Shown here: positions 1 to 10,590 of the stretch, one piece after another
How the letters are laid out: the number at the start of each line of letters is the position of its first letter
Numbering within the stretch: the stretch's first letter is position 1
Assembly (NCBI GenBank): GCA_001949185.1
Contig: BDGG01000003.1
Span: 4,199,158-4,263,157 of the forward strand
Direction: 5' to 3'
Length of the DNA stretch: 64,000 nucleotides
Origin: Ramazzottius varieornatus
Lineage: Eukaryota; Tardigrada; Eutardigrada; Parachela; Ramazzottiidae
Notes under the pieces: generated by a model
Told to the model about the DNA's origin: nothing
The model's database searches: none
What the model saw: only the letters and a program-made list of their open reading frames with translations
Made by a program: the position numbers and the translations under genes

Positions 1-232
1 ATGTTGGTCCCCGTCGAATATGGAATACGTTGCAGTACCGTTGTAAGTTCGCCGTTAGCATACTCCGGCTTCATGTGGTTTCTGCGGACAGCTCGGACGT
101 TTTGGAGTGGTTAACCCGTCGACTATTTTTTCAGTACATGTTGGTAACTTGAAAGCTGAAGGTGCGTCTGAGGACTGGGAAGACGAACTGTCTAAACTGG
201 CGGAAACGGTCCAGAAGGTTCGTCTCGATTAG
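1..232 (+). CDS. 3' end of an unidentified gene
   Basis: Two exons can be read: one running in from before the window to 42, and one from 135 to the TAG at 230-232. They are joined by a GT-AG intron (gtaagt at 43, tttcag ending 134), with the split codon T|TA. The last about 45 residues are acidic and helical, ending ELSKLAETVQKVRLD. I do not recognise the family, and with so little protein visible the call rests only on matching phases and good splice sites. No clear polyadenylation signal was seen just after the stop. Confidence 0.45.
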
Positions 233-790
233 AGACGTCACCGCGGATTCCACATACACTTTATTGTATTGCCTGAAGTTTTTTCGCGTTTTACTTTGGT
301 TTCCAAACTATTGTTTACAATTCTCGTGGACTATTCTCGTTTCATCGATAAATTTGCGGTGGTATCTTGAGGTTTCAAAACTTTGTTGTATATTTTTACG
401 GGTTTAGAGTTTTTGTTTCAGCGTTTCGGGCAGTATTGTTATTTTATTTTTCTTGTGCTCATTCATCCATGCGATCAAATCAGCTTAATATCTTGATCTT
501 ACTTTTGCTATTATAGTTTGGTCGCCATCCCGTTCGGTCAGTTGTGTGAGCCTGAGTTCCCTCGAGTGGCCGGGTTATTGCTGTCAGAAGTGTGATCAAG
601 CACTCAGGACAAGCCTCGAATATAGTATGACATGACATAACATAACATAACATGCCATGATCGATCGAACGAAAACAAGGTTGTAAAATTAAGGCCTAGG
701 TCGTCGTGGAGTTCTTGCATTCCTCGCGAAATTCGGTGCCAGAAATCTGTCTCAGACTGTTCGCTTCGTACCATCAAGTTGTAGGTACCA
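233..790. other. intergenic, no gene seen
   Basis: AT-rich spacer between the first stop codon and the next gene. It holds a short run of catgacataacataacataa near 628-652 but no convincing open exon or RNA gene. Confidence 0.5.
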
Positions 791-1800
791 ATGTTGTACC
801 CTGGAGGGCTCGGTATTCGATACTTCTCCGTTGAAGCTTACTTTTCCAGATTGACTGATGACCATCTCGCTGATGCTGCATATGATTCAAGTGACGCAGC
901 AGAACTGCGGATATCGATGTTCCTCAAGCTGAGCTTCTGCATTGTGGCGCTGCTCACCCTCATCTTTCTCTTTCTGGACCGTATTGAGACAACAGGTAGG
1001 TCTGTTTGCACGCGTATAAGATGAAAGATAAGTCATCCACACGGATGAATGTTCTGTTTTAAAGCCATTGAAGAGAATTCCAACGAACAATATTACCGTG
1101 GGCCACCTGCTGAATTGGACTACTTCGATTTCGTCGCCAGAGCCATAGGAGCTGACATTCTCGAAGACGCTCCTCCTTCAAAGGCTAAACCAACAGAATC
1201 AGATCAGCACCGCGAAGTGGTCGAGACCGTCAAGGAAGAATCAGTGTCCGTTGCAGCTGCTAGAGACAAACTTACTACTGTAGCTGACGAGAAAGAGGTT
1301 GTACTTGAGCAGAAGAGTGTGGTTTCTACGCTAGAACACCACTGGGATACCGTAGAGGCTCAGGATTTGTGGGACTTGTTCGACGTTGGTGCATACATAA
1401 CGATTCTCTTCCCTGATCCGTTCCAAGCCTACGTCTTCTCTGGGCTGTTGGTCTGGTTACTTTCCGCGCTGGTTCTACTCCGTCGTGAGTGGAAAAAGTC
1501 CAGCAGGATTGTGCTTGAAGTGTACCTACAACAAGGAGCAGGTTTGTCCTGTTCTGTGAATGTGGTCATGTGAGACACAAGCTCGACAAAGTTGTTTTTC
1601 CAAGTGGCGCACCTTCTCAGTGAATAACACTGTTAATTGTGCACTACTTGACGAATCAATATTGTCGACGTTGTTTGATGAGCTCTTATCCTATCAGAGC
1701 TATCACCGATTTTTTATGTCTTACAGAAGCGACTCAGCTTGTGGAGGACAGATACAAAGACCAGCTGAACCTTCCCGGGGAATATTCTCTGTTAGCTTGA
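791..1800 (+). CDS. unidentified two-pass membrane protein
   Basis: Three exons, 791-995, 1065-1541 and 1727-1800, join in phase 1 at both introns to give about 251 residues. Residues about 44-63 (MFLKLSFCIVALLTLIFLFL) form one strong hydrophobic segment. A second lies near residues 185-210 (about 1345-1430), followed by basic LLRREWKK. Between them is a charged, Glu/Lys-rich stretch of about 120 residues, probably helical. The short last exon ends NLPGEYSLLA. The ATG at 791 is the first in the open frame; an internal ATG just before the first membrane segment is an alternative start. The stop is only 33 bases from the UBXN6 ATG on the same strand, so the two may share a transcript. The second intron carries a hairpin repeat. 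I do not recognise the family. Confidence 0.68.
1581..1653. repeat. GCGC hairpin repeat, intron of two-pass membrane gene
   Basis: CTCGACAAAG then CCAAGTGGCGCACC, with a decayed right arm (GTGCACTACTTG). Confidence 0.7.
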
Positions 1801-1833
1801 AGGTTCTTCGTACCCATCCAGCACAAAGCAGGA

Positions 1834-3787
1834 ATGTCTGCGCTGAAGAAGTTTTTTGACAAGGTCAAGAAAGATACTAAGTTTAAGAAGGCCGGTGAAG
1901 GACGTTCGCTGCGTGATGAAGATGACCGACCACGCGTTCGACCGGAAGTATCGCATTCTCAAGCTTCGGTCTCCGCTCCTCGCAAAACCAACGTAGACAG
2001 CAACCAGAAGGCAGCTCAAGCAGCCCTCGCTCGGTTGGAATCCAAGATGGGCGCCATGGGCCATAACGCGAATTTACTGAAAGAAGTCTACACCGAAATG
2101 GGCTTCAGCAGGGTAAGAAACATTTTATCCAGGCAAGCCAATTCGACAATCGCTTTAGGTAACAATGAGGTTGTGCGTGGCTTGGGAAAACAGCCTTGTC
2201 GACCTTTCCAAGTGGCGCACGTCGCCAGCCTACAACATCGACTGTTTGCGCCTCTTGGAGAACAACTTGACGAGTGGTTTACCGAAGTAACGAGGTTCTA
2301 AATATGGCAAAAATAAGTATTTGTTATTTTTCTTCAGGTGGAAGTTGAAGGAGGTACTGGTCATGTTCCTTCCTCTTCCCGCTTGGCCAACACCAGCGAG
2401 GCAGCCGAGCATCCAGTCCTGTCCGTCGAAGGTATCTTCTACAAGTGCCCAGTAATTGGGCCGTTCGTTCTACCTCGGGATGAGATGGAGAAGAGGATTC
2501 AGGAGTTTCTGAAGGAACAGTACGCGGTGGACCCGACCATCGCTTCGGCTGTTATGCTGGCCACATTCAACAAGGACACTGAGAAGCTAGACATGGGACG
2601 AGAAACTTTGCTCAAGTACCTGAACAACATCATCGAGCATCCGGAAGAAGAGAAGTATCGAAAGATTCGGGTTGGGAATAAGGCTTTTCAGGAAAGGGTA
2701 CTGGCGTTGACTGGCGCTGAAAAGTTCCTCGAAGCTGCTGGATTTCACAAGGTAGGAAATGTTCAGCTGGTCATGCGAGAGCATGACAAGATGTTTTCCC
2801 GAGTGGCCGACGTTGTCGGTGTAATTGGCTGAGAGAGTGCGCCACTTGTGAAACAGTCTTGTAGAGTCTGTTTGCAGGGCTCCCATATCTCGTCCTTGTT
2901 TAAGGTTTATGACTGATCATAATTCTTGTCTTAGGTACCGTTACCGCATGAAGGAAATGAAGAAGATTTCTACGTGATTTTCCCAGAAGAGAACACGGTG
3001 GAAAGGCTGAAAATGATGGCGGAGTTTCTGGAGCAAGCTGAACCGGTGATGGCGGAACTCGACCGCGGTCTTCGAGTCTTCAAACCCAGCGGAAGAGTTA
3101 CTCAATTCAACCTTCCTGATGCTTTCTACGACCGATCATCTGATGAAGTTCAGGTAGAAACAATCCCTTTGTGCTTGACATAGTTATGCATGAACGGACA
3201 TGCGAATTATGTGTTCTTTCACGGACCTACATACAGCAAATGCTAGTGTTGTAATTGGGAATCGGTTTGCAAGTACTTGCAACGGATAAACATTCGTCGG
3301 CCGGCCTTTCGTTTCAGTCATCTTCGTTCTGTACAAGGTTCCTCGTGCGTAACGAAGAGGTTTTTCATAGGATGAATACAAACGAAGACTGACCGAGCTG
3401 GAAAAGAATCAGACCTTACGGACCAAAGCTATGCGAGAAATGGACAAGCGCCCCGCAAGAAAGTATCGCTTCACCATTCTCCGCATCCGTATCCCTGGAC
3501 CCGATGGCGGTTACATCCTCCAAGGGACCTTCGGTGCATATGAGAAGATCTCGGCTGTAGTTGAGTTCGTCCGCGAGAATATGATCAACGAGCAGCTGCC
3601 CTTCGTGTTGACGACGGCGGTGGGCAACAAGCTGACCAACTTGGACGCTCGCCTCAACGAGCTGGACCTCGTTCCAGCCGCCGTCATGAACTTCCAGTCC
3701 CTCCTGCCTGCGCCACCTTCGGGAAGGACCTCGGACCTGCAGTTGCTGAAGGAAGAAACCCTAGCTATGATCCAGCCTGCCTCGTAA
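1834..3787 (+). CDS. UBXN6: UBX domain-containing protein 6 (UBXD1)
   Basis: Four exons, 1834-2112, 2338-2751, 2935-3153 and 3371-3787, all phase 0, give about 442 residues, close to the vertebrate protein's length. The N-terminus (KKFFDKVKKDTKFKKAGEG) matches the family's p97-binding VIM region. A PUB domain occupies roughly residues 175-250, containing KYRKIRVGNKAF and ALTGAEKFLEAAGF. A UBX fold lies near 333-410, beginning RKYRFTILRIRIPGPDGG. The known role of the family is as a cofactor of the p97/VCP ATPase in endolysosomal sorting and protein quality control. That role is transferred from homology. The first two introns carry copies of the hairpin repeat. The gene follows the two-pass membrane protein after 33 bases. 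Confidence 0.93.
2196..2273. repeat. GCGC hairpin repeat, UBXN6 intron 1
   Basis: CCAAGTGGCGCACG on the left and a degraded right arm (GCGCCTCTTGGAG) with outer CTTGTCGA / TTGACGAG. Confidence 0.65.
2785..2884. repeat. GCGC hairpin repeat, UBXN6 intron 2
   Basis: Right arm GTGCGCCACTTG with outer TCTTGTAGAG, TCTGTTTGC and GGGCTCCC; left arm partly decayed. Confidence 0.75.
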
Positions 3788-4244
3788 CCGTTTGCTGGTT
3801 GACCCTCGTTCTGTACGTGATATTATAGCATGAAAATTAAAAAAATAATTGTAATTTCGCAGTTTTGAGGTACATCGCAGTATACGTGTCTTTCTTCCGG
3901 TAGATTTCTATATAACCTTTCAAGTTAGTCTTAAAAATGTTTTCTGGATTTTCTTGTGGTCACATCTTCGTTTTGGTCTTGAGTGTTTTCGATATAAATT
4001 CGATGATAAACCCAACATTCTTGTCTTATCCGTCCTTATCGCATTTATCGAAAATGCGGAGAAGGTCGCTGTGTGGCATTCTTTGGTCATTCACGTTCTG
4101 AAAGCGGAGGGGTAAATACTGGCTTTTTCTTTTCTGAACTGCGAAGGATACTGTGAAATTCCTTTGAAACGTAGTTTTTCCCTTGTCTGTCGTTTGGATC
4201 ATTTTCAGCTGGGATCTATTCACTGCACCCGTGTGCTGACAAGA
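3788..4244. other. intergenic, no gene seen
   Basis: Spacer between UBXN6 and the leucine-rich-repeat gene. An ATTAAA-like sequence lies in the A-rich stretch near 3835-3845 and could serve UBXN6 polyadenylation. No other feature was found. Confidence 0.5.
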
Positions 4245-5678
4245 ATGAGATATTTAGTGGCCTCTGTTCTCTTTATAGTCGTTTTGGTCAACGGTAAGCG
4301 GGCATCGCCTCTCTTCTTTCATCCTACGATGACATGAAGTGGTCAATATTCTTGCAGCTCAGATGTTTCCCAATGCCGGCGTGGGACCTGGCATTCCATC
4401 TGGTAAGGTCGTTATGCCCAAAGCTTTTTCCAACCGCCCGTAAACTGTTCTTGATCTCTTAGGACCCGGTCCAGGTACCGCCATGGGACCTAGTGGTCAA
4501 GCTTCAGCCGGAGCGCCAGCTGGAGCTGGAGGCGCTGGTGCTGGTGGAATGGGCGCTGGTGGTTCCTTCGGCCCTTCCGGATCGGGCATGATCCCACCCA
4601 ACCCTTACTTCGACCAGGCAGCTACTGCGCTTCCCGCCGCGCCCACAATGGATCCTAGCACGGAAAATTGCATCCTACAGGTAGGTAACGGAAGAAAGTA
4701 AAAACCAACTTGTCCAAATCACCAACGTTTCTCCCTTGTCATGTTGTCCTTTCTTTTAGTTTTGCGGATACGGATGCACTTCACCGACGTACGCTGCTGT
4801 CTGCAATTCGTAAGTCTGTATAATGTATCAAGATCCTCGTAAAATCGAGACTCATGGAATATCCGATGTAACACAAATGAAATTTCTCGCAGGTCAGCCA
4901 CAAACGTGGAAGTTAAAAAGTTCTTCCTTAAACTGCAGCTCTTCCAAGGAACCCTTCCTCTAGTTCTCATGCTAGAAGGCAAGCGAGATTTCCCCATGGA
5001 CCTATTTATGAGCGTTAAGGACAACCTGGTCAGCTTGATCATCGGGAAGTACGACCAGTTCAACACGGCCGCACTGAAGAAGCTCAACCTCCCCACGTTG
5101 CTGTCTCTCCAGTTTATGGAATGCAAGAACGTCACTGTAGGGCCCACAGACTTTGTAGCCTTCTCTCGCCTTCGACAACTGTCATTCATCAAGAGTCCCA
5201 TCTTTAGTCTGGCTAAGAAGGCTCTCCAACCCTTGACTGCCCTTCAACTGTTAGCCTTGGATGGGAAGTACGAGCCACCGTTCTCGCCGCTGGAAATCAA
5301 ACACTTGGAAGAGTTCCACTGCGATTGCAAGTAAGTCTTCCTTGACGGACCAGAACGATGCTGTGCGTAAAACACCAAATCAGTTTGTAATCTTAGCTGG
5401 AAAATGAGAAGTAGGACCACGTTCCTGATCTATTTTTGTCTGTTTGTACCAGATACGCATGGCTTCGGGATTACATCCGGAAAAACCCGCTACTGATTCA
5501 GCCCAAGAAGGAAGGCGACTTGTTCAAAGTCGGTATGCTGCACAGCGAAGCAACAGAACGAAGCGACATATTCTACCCGGTTAACTGTACCGTCGGAATA
5601 ACGGACGAACCGCTGGACTTCGAAGACGAAACTGCGACACCGGTCAATGTGCCATATTCGTGCGATGATATTTGCTAG
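4245..5678 (+). CDS. secreted leucine-rich-repeat protein
   Basis: Six exons (4245-4293, 4359-4403, 4463-4680, 4760-4809, 4893-5330, 5453-5678) give about 341 residues. A signal peptide is plain (MRYLVASVLFIVVLVNG). Then comes a Gly/Pro/Ala-rich linker with repeated GAGG and GPSG units. A cysteine cluster (CILQFCGYGC ... VCN) sits where an LRR N-terminal cap would be. About 145 residues of leucine-rich sequence follow, ending in a textbook LRR C-terminal cap, FHCDCKYAWLRDYI, with later cysteines near the C-terminus. Secreted LRR proteins usually bind other extracellular proteins; no specific partner can be inferred. No membrane segment or GPI signal is evident after the cap. The gene converges on the GPCR gene. 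Confidence 0.85.
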
Positions 5679-5968
5679 ATTTTGACAAGATACACTATAC
5701 CAAGTATCACCCTTTGAAATACTCTGCACTCGCTGCATTGACCAACGTGGCATGGGAGAAAGATGTATTGCTTTATTCAAACAAATAACTTTTTCTTCAA
5801 AAGAAGACCACAATGAAGCAGGAGACTAAATCAAAATCAACAAGTTACGTGGACACGGTTCTTCCCTTCCCAAGATTCAAAACGTAAAATATTTCTTAAG
5901 TTTTGAATGGGAGAATACACATGTAATACTTTTAGATAAATTTAACGAGTGTATTCTATGGATGAAAG

Positions 5969-8863
5969 TTAAGGGCGGTCAATGATGGTGACTTTGCCCC
6001 TGTTCCCTCCTTGGTATACGACGGACTTCTCCGGTTGCCGATTATTCACAGGCTGGTTCTCCGCGCTATCGGTATTCGCCGGTCCTTTCGAACGGGCTCT
6101 GGTTTCTGGGGCGACTGAGTTTGGCGAGAAGTATCCAGCTCGTTCCATGTGAGACTTTGCTGACTTGACCGTGGTTCCCCAGTGTCCATTCATCCTGCAG
6201 ACACAAACGAGTTTCGAGACACCACCTTAGGAAAACATTTGAAACAACAATATGAGTAGCCGGAACACTAAACGTATGCAAGATCGATCTTAATTTTAAG
6301 TGACGCACGCAGCCAACATCAATGAACAGGTGCGCCACTTGAGATAAGTGGCGCGCGATTCCAGCCAACACGCAAGAAAACTGCGCCACTTTGGAGAATT
6401 TTCTTGGGCGTTTCGTTTTCTGCTCTCCCAATATTTTTTTTTACCTACCAGTAATAAACCACAGAGTTTGTAGCGCTGTTCCCATGCGCCATCATGATGG
6501 CGATGAGATTCACCCATCTTGGTGGATCGATGGCTTTGTTGAGGCAAAAGAGTACTGCGATTGGACCCCATGACAATAGGAAAATGACGAAGAGCCTGAA
6601 GAGCGTCTTGACCAGCATGATTTCCTGCACCCAAGCGGAATGCTCGGTTGCTGAATCCGCCCTCTTTTTCGTGATGAGGCTTCTCGACAGCTTGGTTCTC
6701 CTTATTGTCAAGTAGATCTGGAAATAAGCGAAGAAGCAAAAGCTGATGGGAACCAGCACACTGACGACGGCATAGAAGAAGGAGTAGGACCATAGTCGAA
6801 GGTCCAGCCAACAGAGAAAATAGTTCTCATCATAGTAAGTTGATCCCCATCCCACCTGCGCAAGAAGGTCATGCGATAATATCCTGTATGGGAAGTTTGT
6901 ATTGACTTTCTAGATAAAAAGCCTTACATGGTTTCCCAAGTGGATAAGGTGAGCTAGTACCCACAGAGTAATCATCATTAAGATACAGTTGCGTACAGTG
7001 AACAGCTTCCGGTGTAAAGGCTGATGACAGATACAAAGGTACCTAAATGACAACGTTTAACAGTACACAATAAAATTGTAGTGAATCAGGATCTAAACCT
7101 GCCAGTGTCGGTACGCATCGGGAAAAGATGCGTGATCTACGGTAGCGGCACAACTGCGTAAAAATGCAGATGATTTGGGCACTGGCAAATGATTTCCACA
7201 CAGATCGGAAATCCACAGTGACGCACGTTCATATTACTCTTGGCTGAGAGCGTGCGCCACTTGGAAAAACTATCCGGATGCATTAGTATGCCCACGTCCC
7301 ATTTGCTGGACTTTATCACTTGTGTACAGTACGCACCGTTCAAACGCGATGGCCGCTATGGAAAACAGCGAGCTTGAGCAACCGGGAACACAGATAGTTG
7401 CGATGAAATGACATAGCGCTCCCTTTCCGTTCCAATACGCAGATGAGTTCAGAGCACCTGCAATCATATCACGAACCCTTGAGAGTCTCTTCGGAAAACT
7501 CCCTGATATTTCGTGCCAATATAAAAAGGGAAAGGTTCCGCACATCATCTTTCACCACCATGATCTCCTGATATCACCTTTCAACTCCAAACCCATCACC
7601 ACCGTTTACTCCGTACACCACTTTATAATTAAGGGCACCAGGGACTTCGAACACCACTTTTTGCCAGGATTGGTTTTCATTACTGAGTCTCAGAGAAGAA
7701 CGTTGGATCACGCTTCTATCGTGACACCAGGTGGCAAGACGTGTTTATTTACAGCGGGATCTTTATGATCGTGAGTCCTTCCTGTTCTCTGACCTTTCTA
7801 GAACACCGCTAACTCTTTGGTCATATTGATGGTAACCGGGGTACGATATCTCACTCTGGTACCAGGTCTTCCCCGACGGCGTGACAGTTTCTCGATCTTT
7901 TTACTGTTGGAACAGTCTAAAAACCACTTCCGCAGTTCTTTGCTTGAGAAGGACGCTGTCGCCGGGATAAAGGTGGTGCGCAGAGATTTTAAATTCTAAT
8001 TAATTAACGGTGGTGAACGAAACGGTGGTGAGAGGCGGTGTGCGGAGCACTTTCCATATCAAAAATGATGGATGGAAGTTTCGGGAATGTTTGTCGGCAA
8101 ATGGATGGAACCAGATCGTAAGCTCAAGTGGCGCACCTTATCATTGTTTTGGCTGAAAGTGTGTGGCCCTTGGGAAGCGGTCGGGTTGAGAATTTTTGTT
8201 CCACGCTCCAGTTGTTATCAAGATACTTGTTACAGATAATTCCAAACTTCGCGATATTTTCGTCAGGTTTTCCCCAGATATGTATCAAAAGTTTCACTAG
8301 GAAAAGCACGTTATGATATACTGTATTTAAGTGGATTAGGTATAAGAGGTCAAGTTGTTGCCCACATTTGTGTGGCCTTTGCATGGCTCGGAGGTTGAAA
8401 CTTGAAAGTACCATAATTAAATCACCTGCCTCAGGTTAGCGATTATCAGTGACAGTTGATCCTATAATTATTCGACCTGCACGTACCTAGGATGTTGAAG
8501 GGCATGCTAATGGAGTTGATCAGCAGGTCGCTGATGCCTAAGTTGAGGATAAACACGTGCTTGAACAACCGCAGTTCTTTGACGATTAGGATTGATCCAA
8601 TCACCTAAAGAATTATCAATAATGAAAGGTCAGATATTGCGTTTTCTCTATCGACGTTGAAGGTCGAAAGGCTGCCGCATTTTCCAACTTACAAAAAGGT
8701 TTCCAATGGTTCCCCAGAAAGACAAGAAGCTCATAAGCACACAAAAGGTAACCCGTAGCCACCATTCATCAAGCCGCGCATATTGATCGTCGGTGGAGTT
8801 GTCTTTCAGGTATTTCGAATTCGTGATATTGTCAAAAGTGAAGTTATTAGTAACAACGAACAT
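5969..8863 (-). CDS. class A (rhodopsin-like) GPCR, possibly Moody/Tre1-like
   Basis: Six exons read on the minus strand: 8863-8693, 8604-8487, 7457-7337, 7042-6928, 6855-6449 and 6194-5969, about 385 residues. The N-terminus has several N-glycosylation sites. TM1 ends GTIGNLF, TM2 contains LNLGISDLL, and TM3 ends in the G-protein motif as ERYLCICHQPLH. TM6 has SWGPI in place of CWxP. The TM7 NPxxY motif appears as NSVVY, so the proline is replaced by serine. The second extracellular loop, with GWG, YDEN and a cysteine, resembles the Moody/Tre1/melatonin-like group, but that sub-family call is tentative. A short basic C-terminal tail follows. Introns carry hairpin repeats and a separate inverted-repeat element. 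A TTTATT at about 5769-5774 could be its minus-strand polyadenylation signal. Confidence 0.9.
6298..6391. repeat. GCGC hairpin repeat dimer, GPCR intron 5
   Basis: Two hairpins back to back: AAGTGACGCACG ... GGTGCGCCACTTG and AAGTGGCGCGCG ... CTGCGCCACTTT. Confidence 0.75.
7215..7264. repeat. GCGC hairpin repeat, GPCR intron 3
   Basis: CAGTGACGCACG ... CGTGCGCCACTTGG around a GGCTGAGAG loop. Confidence 0.8.
7594..8032. repeat. putative non-autonomous DNA element in GPCR intron 2
   Basis: The left edge reads ATCACCACCGTTT followed by CCGTACACCACTTTATAATT. The right edge carries the degenerate inverse, AATTAATTAACGGTGGTGA then CGAAACGGTGGTGAG. The pairing is imperfect and no clean target duplication was found, so the element type is unknown. 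Confidence 0.4.
8111..8180. repeat. GCGC hairpin repeat, GPCR intron 2
   Basis: CTCAAGTGGCGCACC ... GTGTGGCCCTTGGG with GGCTGAAAGT near the loop. Confidence 0.75.
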
Positions 8864-9173
8864 AACTTCAACTGAGCCAATAAAGGAAAAATCAGAAAAA
8901 AATATCCCAGTGTTTAAAAGGCCAAAAGGTTAGGGACAAAACTCGACGAGCTAACAGAGACACGATCCACCCCGCTCAATATACTGTAATCAGACGTACT
9001 GAGATACGAAAGAGATTAGTAAAGACCCAGGTTGCTTCCGGGCCAGGTTTACATGTGATCGACTTTCAACCTCGACGATGGGTAACGTCGCACGGAAGCG
9101 CGCGGTTGTTATGCAGTACAAACGATCGCGAGCGGGAAGCTCAGGGGGATACTCGTATGCTTGGTTGTATAAT
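8864..9173. other. intergenic upstream of the GPCR gene
   Basis: No gene is seen. It should contain the GPCR promoter and ends at the Harbinger target duplication AAT (9171-9173). Confidence 0.4.
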
Positions 9174-9270
9174 AGACACCTTGCGTTTTGCACAGATGGT
9201 TTGAGCAAACGACAGTCTGGCCAAAACGATTGCATTTAGAAATGTTTAAAGATTCAACATTAATAATTCG

Positions 9271-9318
9271 CTTCGCGATTGACGAAACGAAGGGGGGCTT
9301 CGTTCGTGAATCACGAAG
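9271..9318. repeat. subterminal hairpin in the Harbinger element
   Basis: Arms CTTCGCGATTGACGAAACGA and its imperfect inverse flank a run of G. It may be a transposase-binding or structural site; this is inference only. Confidence 0.4.
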
Positions 9319-9599
9319 AAAGTCACCCGTCGATTAGAAACTTGCCCGAGTTGTCTTCAGTTATACTCTGGCTGGCAGAAAGCATTGAAGAGCGTAATCT
9401 GTCCGGGCAATGCGGGGCTACCACTCCGGTCAATCAGGCAATCAAAATGCTTTTTGGCCAGCCCTTTTTTAACTTGGTGGGCAGATTACTACTGAGCAAA
9501 CTGCACTGTATATGCCATTGAGATTTCTCTGAATCATTATAACTTTTCTTCGTTCTTAAACCTGGTATCGCGTGCTGGTTCCCCTTACTTAGATCAAAG

Positions 9600-10558
9600 A
9601 TGACGACGGAAGTGAAGAAACGGGGAAGACCGCCAAACAGACTTGCTGCTGAGAAAGAGGCCGTGAATTTAGAGAAAGAAGCCGCAGCAAAGAGAGCAGT
9701 CGACCGTCGGCTTCAAATGGACTTGGAGCTATTGCGCTGAAGCAACAAGGAGAATCCTTTCCGTTATACCGTGAACAAGCGGAAGGACAGTTGGAGTTTG
9801 ATTGCGGTGGACGTGACAGCCCTGTTCGAAGGGGAGATCTTTGACGATCGCCGTTGCAGGGAAAGAGTCAGAATTCTGAAGGCACGCCGCGTCGAGGCTG
9901 ACAAGAAAGTTACTGGAACGGGCTCGTTGAACCTAACCGAAGCTGATACCCTTCTCAACAGCCTGATCGAATGTGAAGACTTTACAGCAAACAACGCGAA
10001 TGCCGAGAAGGAGAAAGAGGAGCAAAGTAAGCAGCTGACACAAGCCATTCAGAAGGATGCTCTAATAACTATGAGGGCGCGGGTTGAACTGGGTAACGGT
10101 GAGTGTTGATTGATTGGGCTTATCGTTGATTGACTTTCAGACTTACACATGTAAACAGCGTTTTAATTCTGTTTATAGATGTAGAAACGGTCAGTGGAAA
10201 CGAATCCAGTTCGCCAGTCCCAAAGAAGTATAGCCCTAAGAAGCCAGCAGCACGATTCATAAATCGTAAAGTAGAACCAGTCGATGAATATCTGGAAGGT
10301 AAGAAGATACAGCAGCTTAAGGAGCTAGATATGAAGATGGAGATGCACCGAGAAACTATGCTCGATAATGCCGCGGAACGAAGCATCCGACGAGAGTTCC
10401 TTGAATTCGATCGGGAAAAACTGCGAATGGAGGACGCGGACAAGGCTCGACGGTTCGAACTAGAGAAGGAAGGGAGAGAAAAGCGATTCCAGCTGGAAAA
10501 AGAAGAGCGGGATAGACAGTTTGATTTGATGCGCGATGTAATGTTGAGCAAGAAGTAA
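9600..10558 (+). pseudogene. Harbinger Myb/SANT-like DNA-binding protein with in-frame stop
   Basis: The ATG at 9600 starts an AT-hook protein (KKRGRPPNR). The frame meets TGA at 9738-9740 and then continues open without a shift into a Myb/SANT-like domain (WSLIAVDVTALF ... RRCRERVRILKAR). A GT-AG intron, 10099-10178, leads into a highly charged C-terminal coiled coil ending at 10558. In intact elements this second protein helps bring the transposase to the nucleus and DNA. The single TGA would cut the product to 46 residues, so this copy is presumed dead unless a short unseen intron removes the stop. Confidence 0.8.
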
Positions 10559-10590
10559 TCTCATGCCTCTTTTACAGCCTTACCTTGTTT

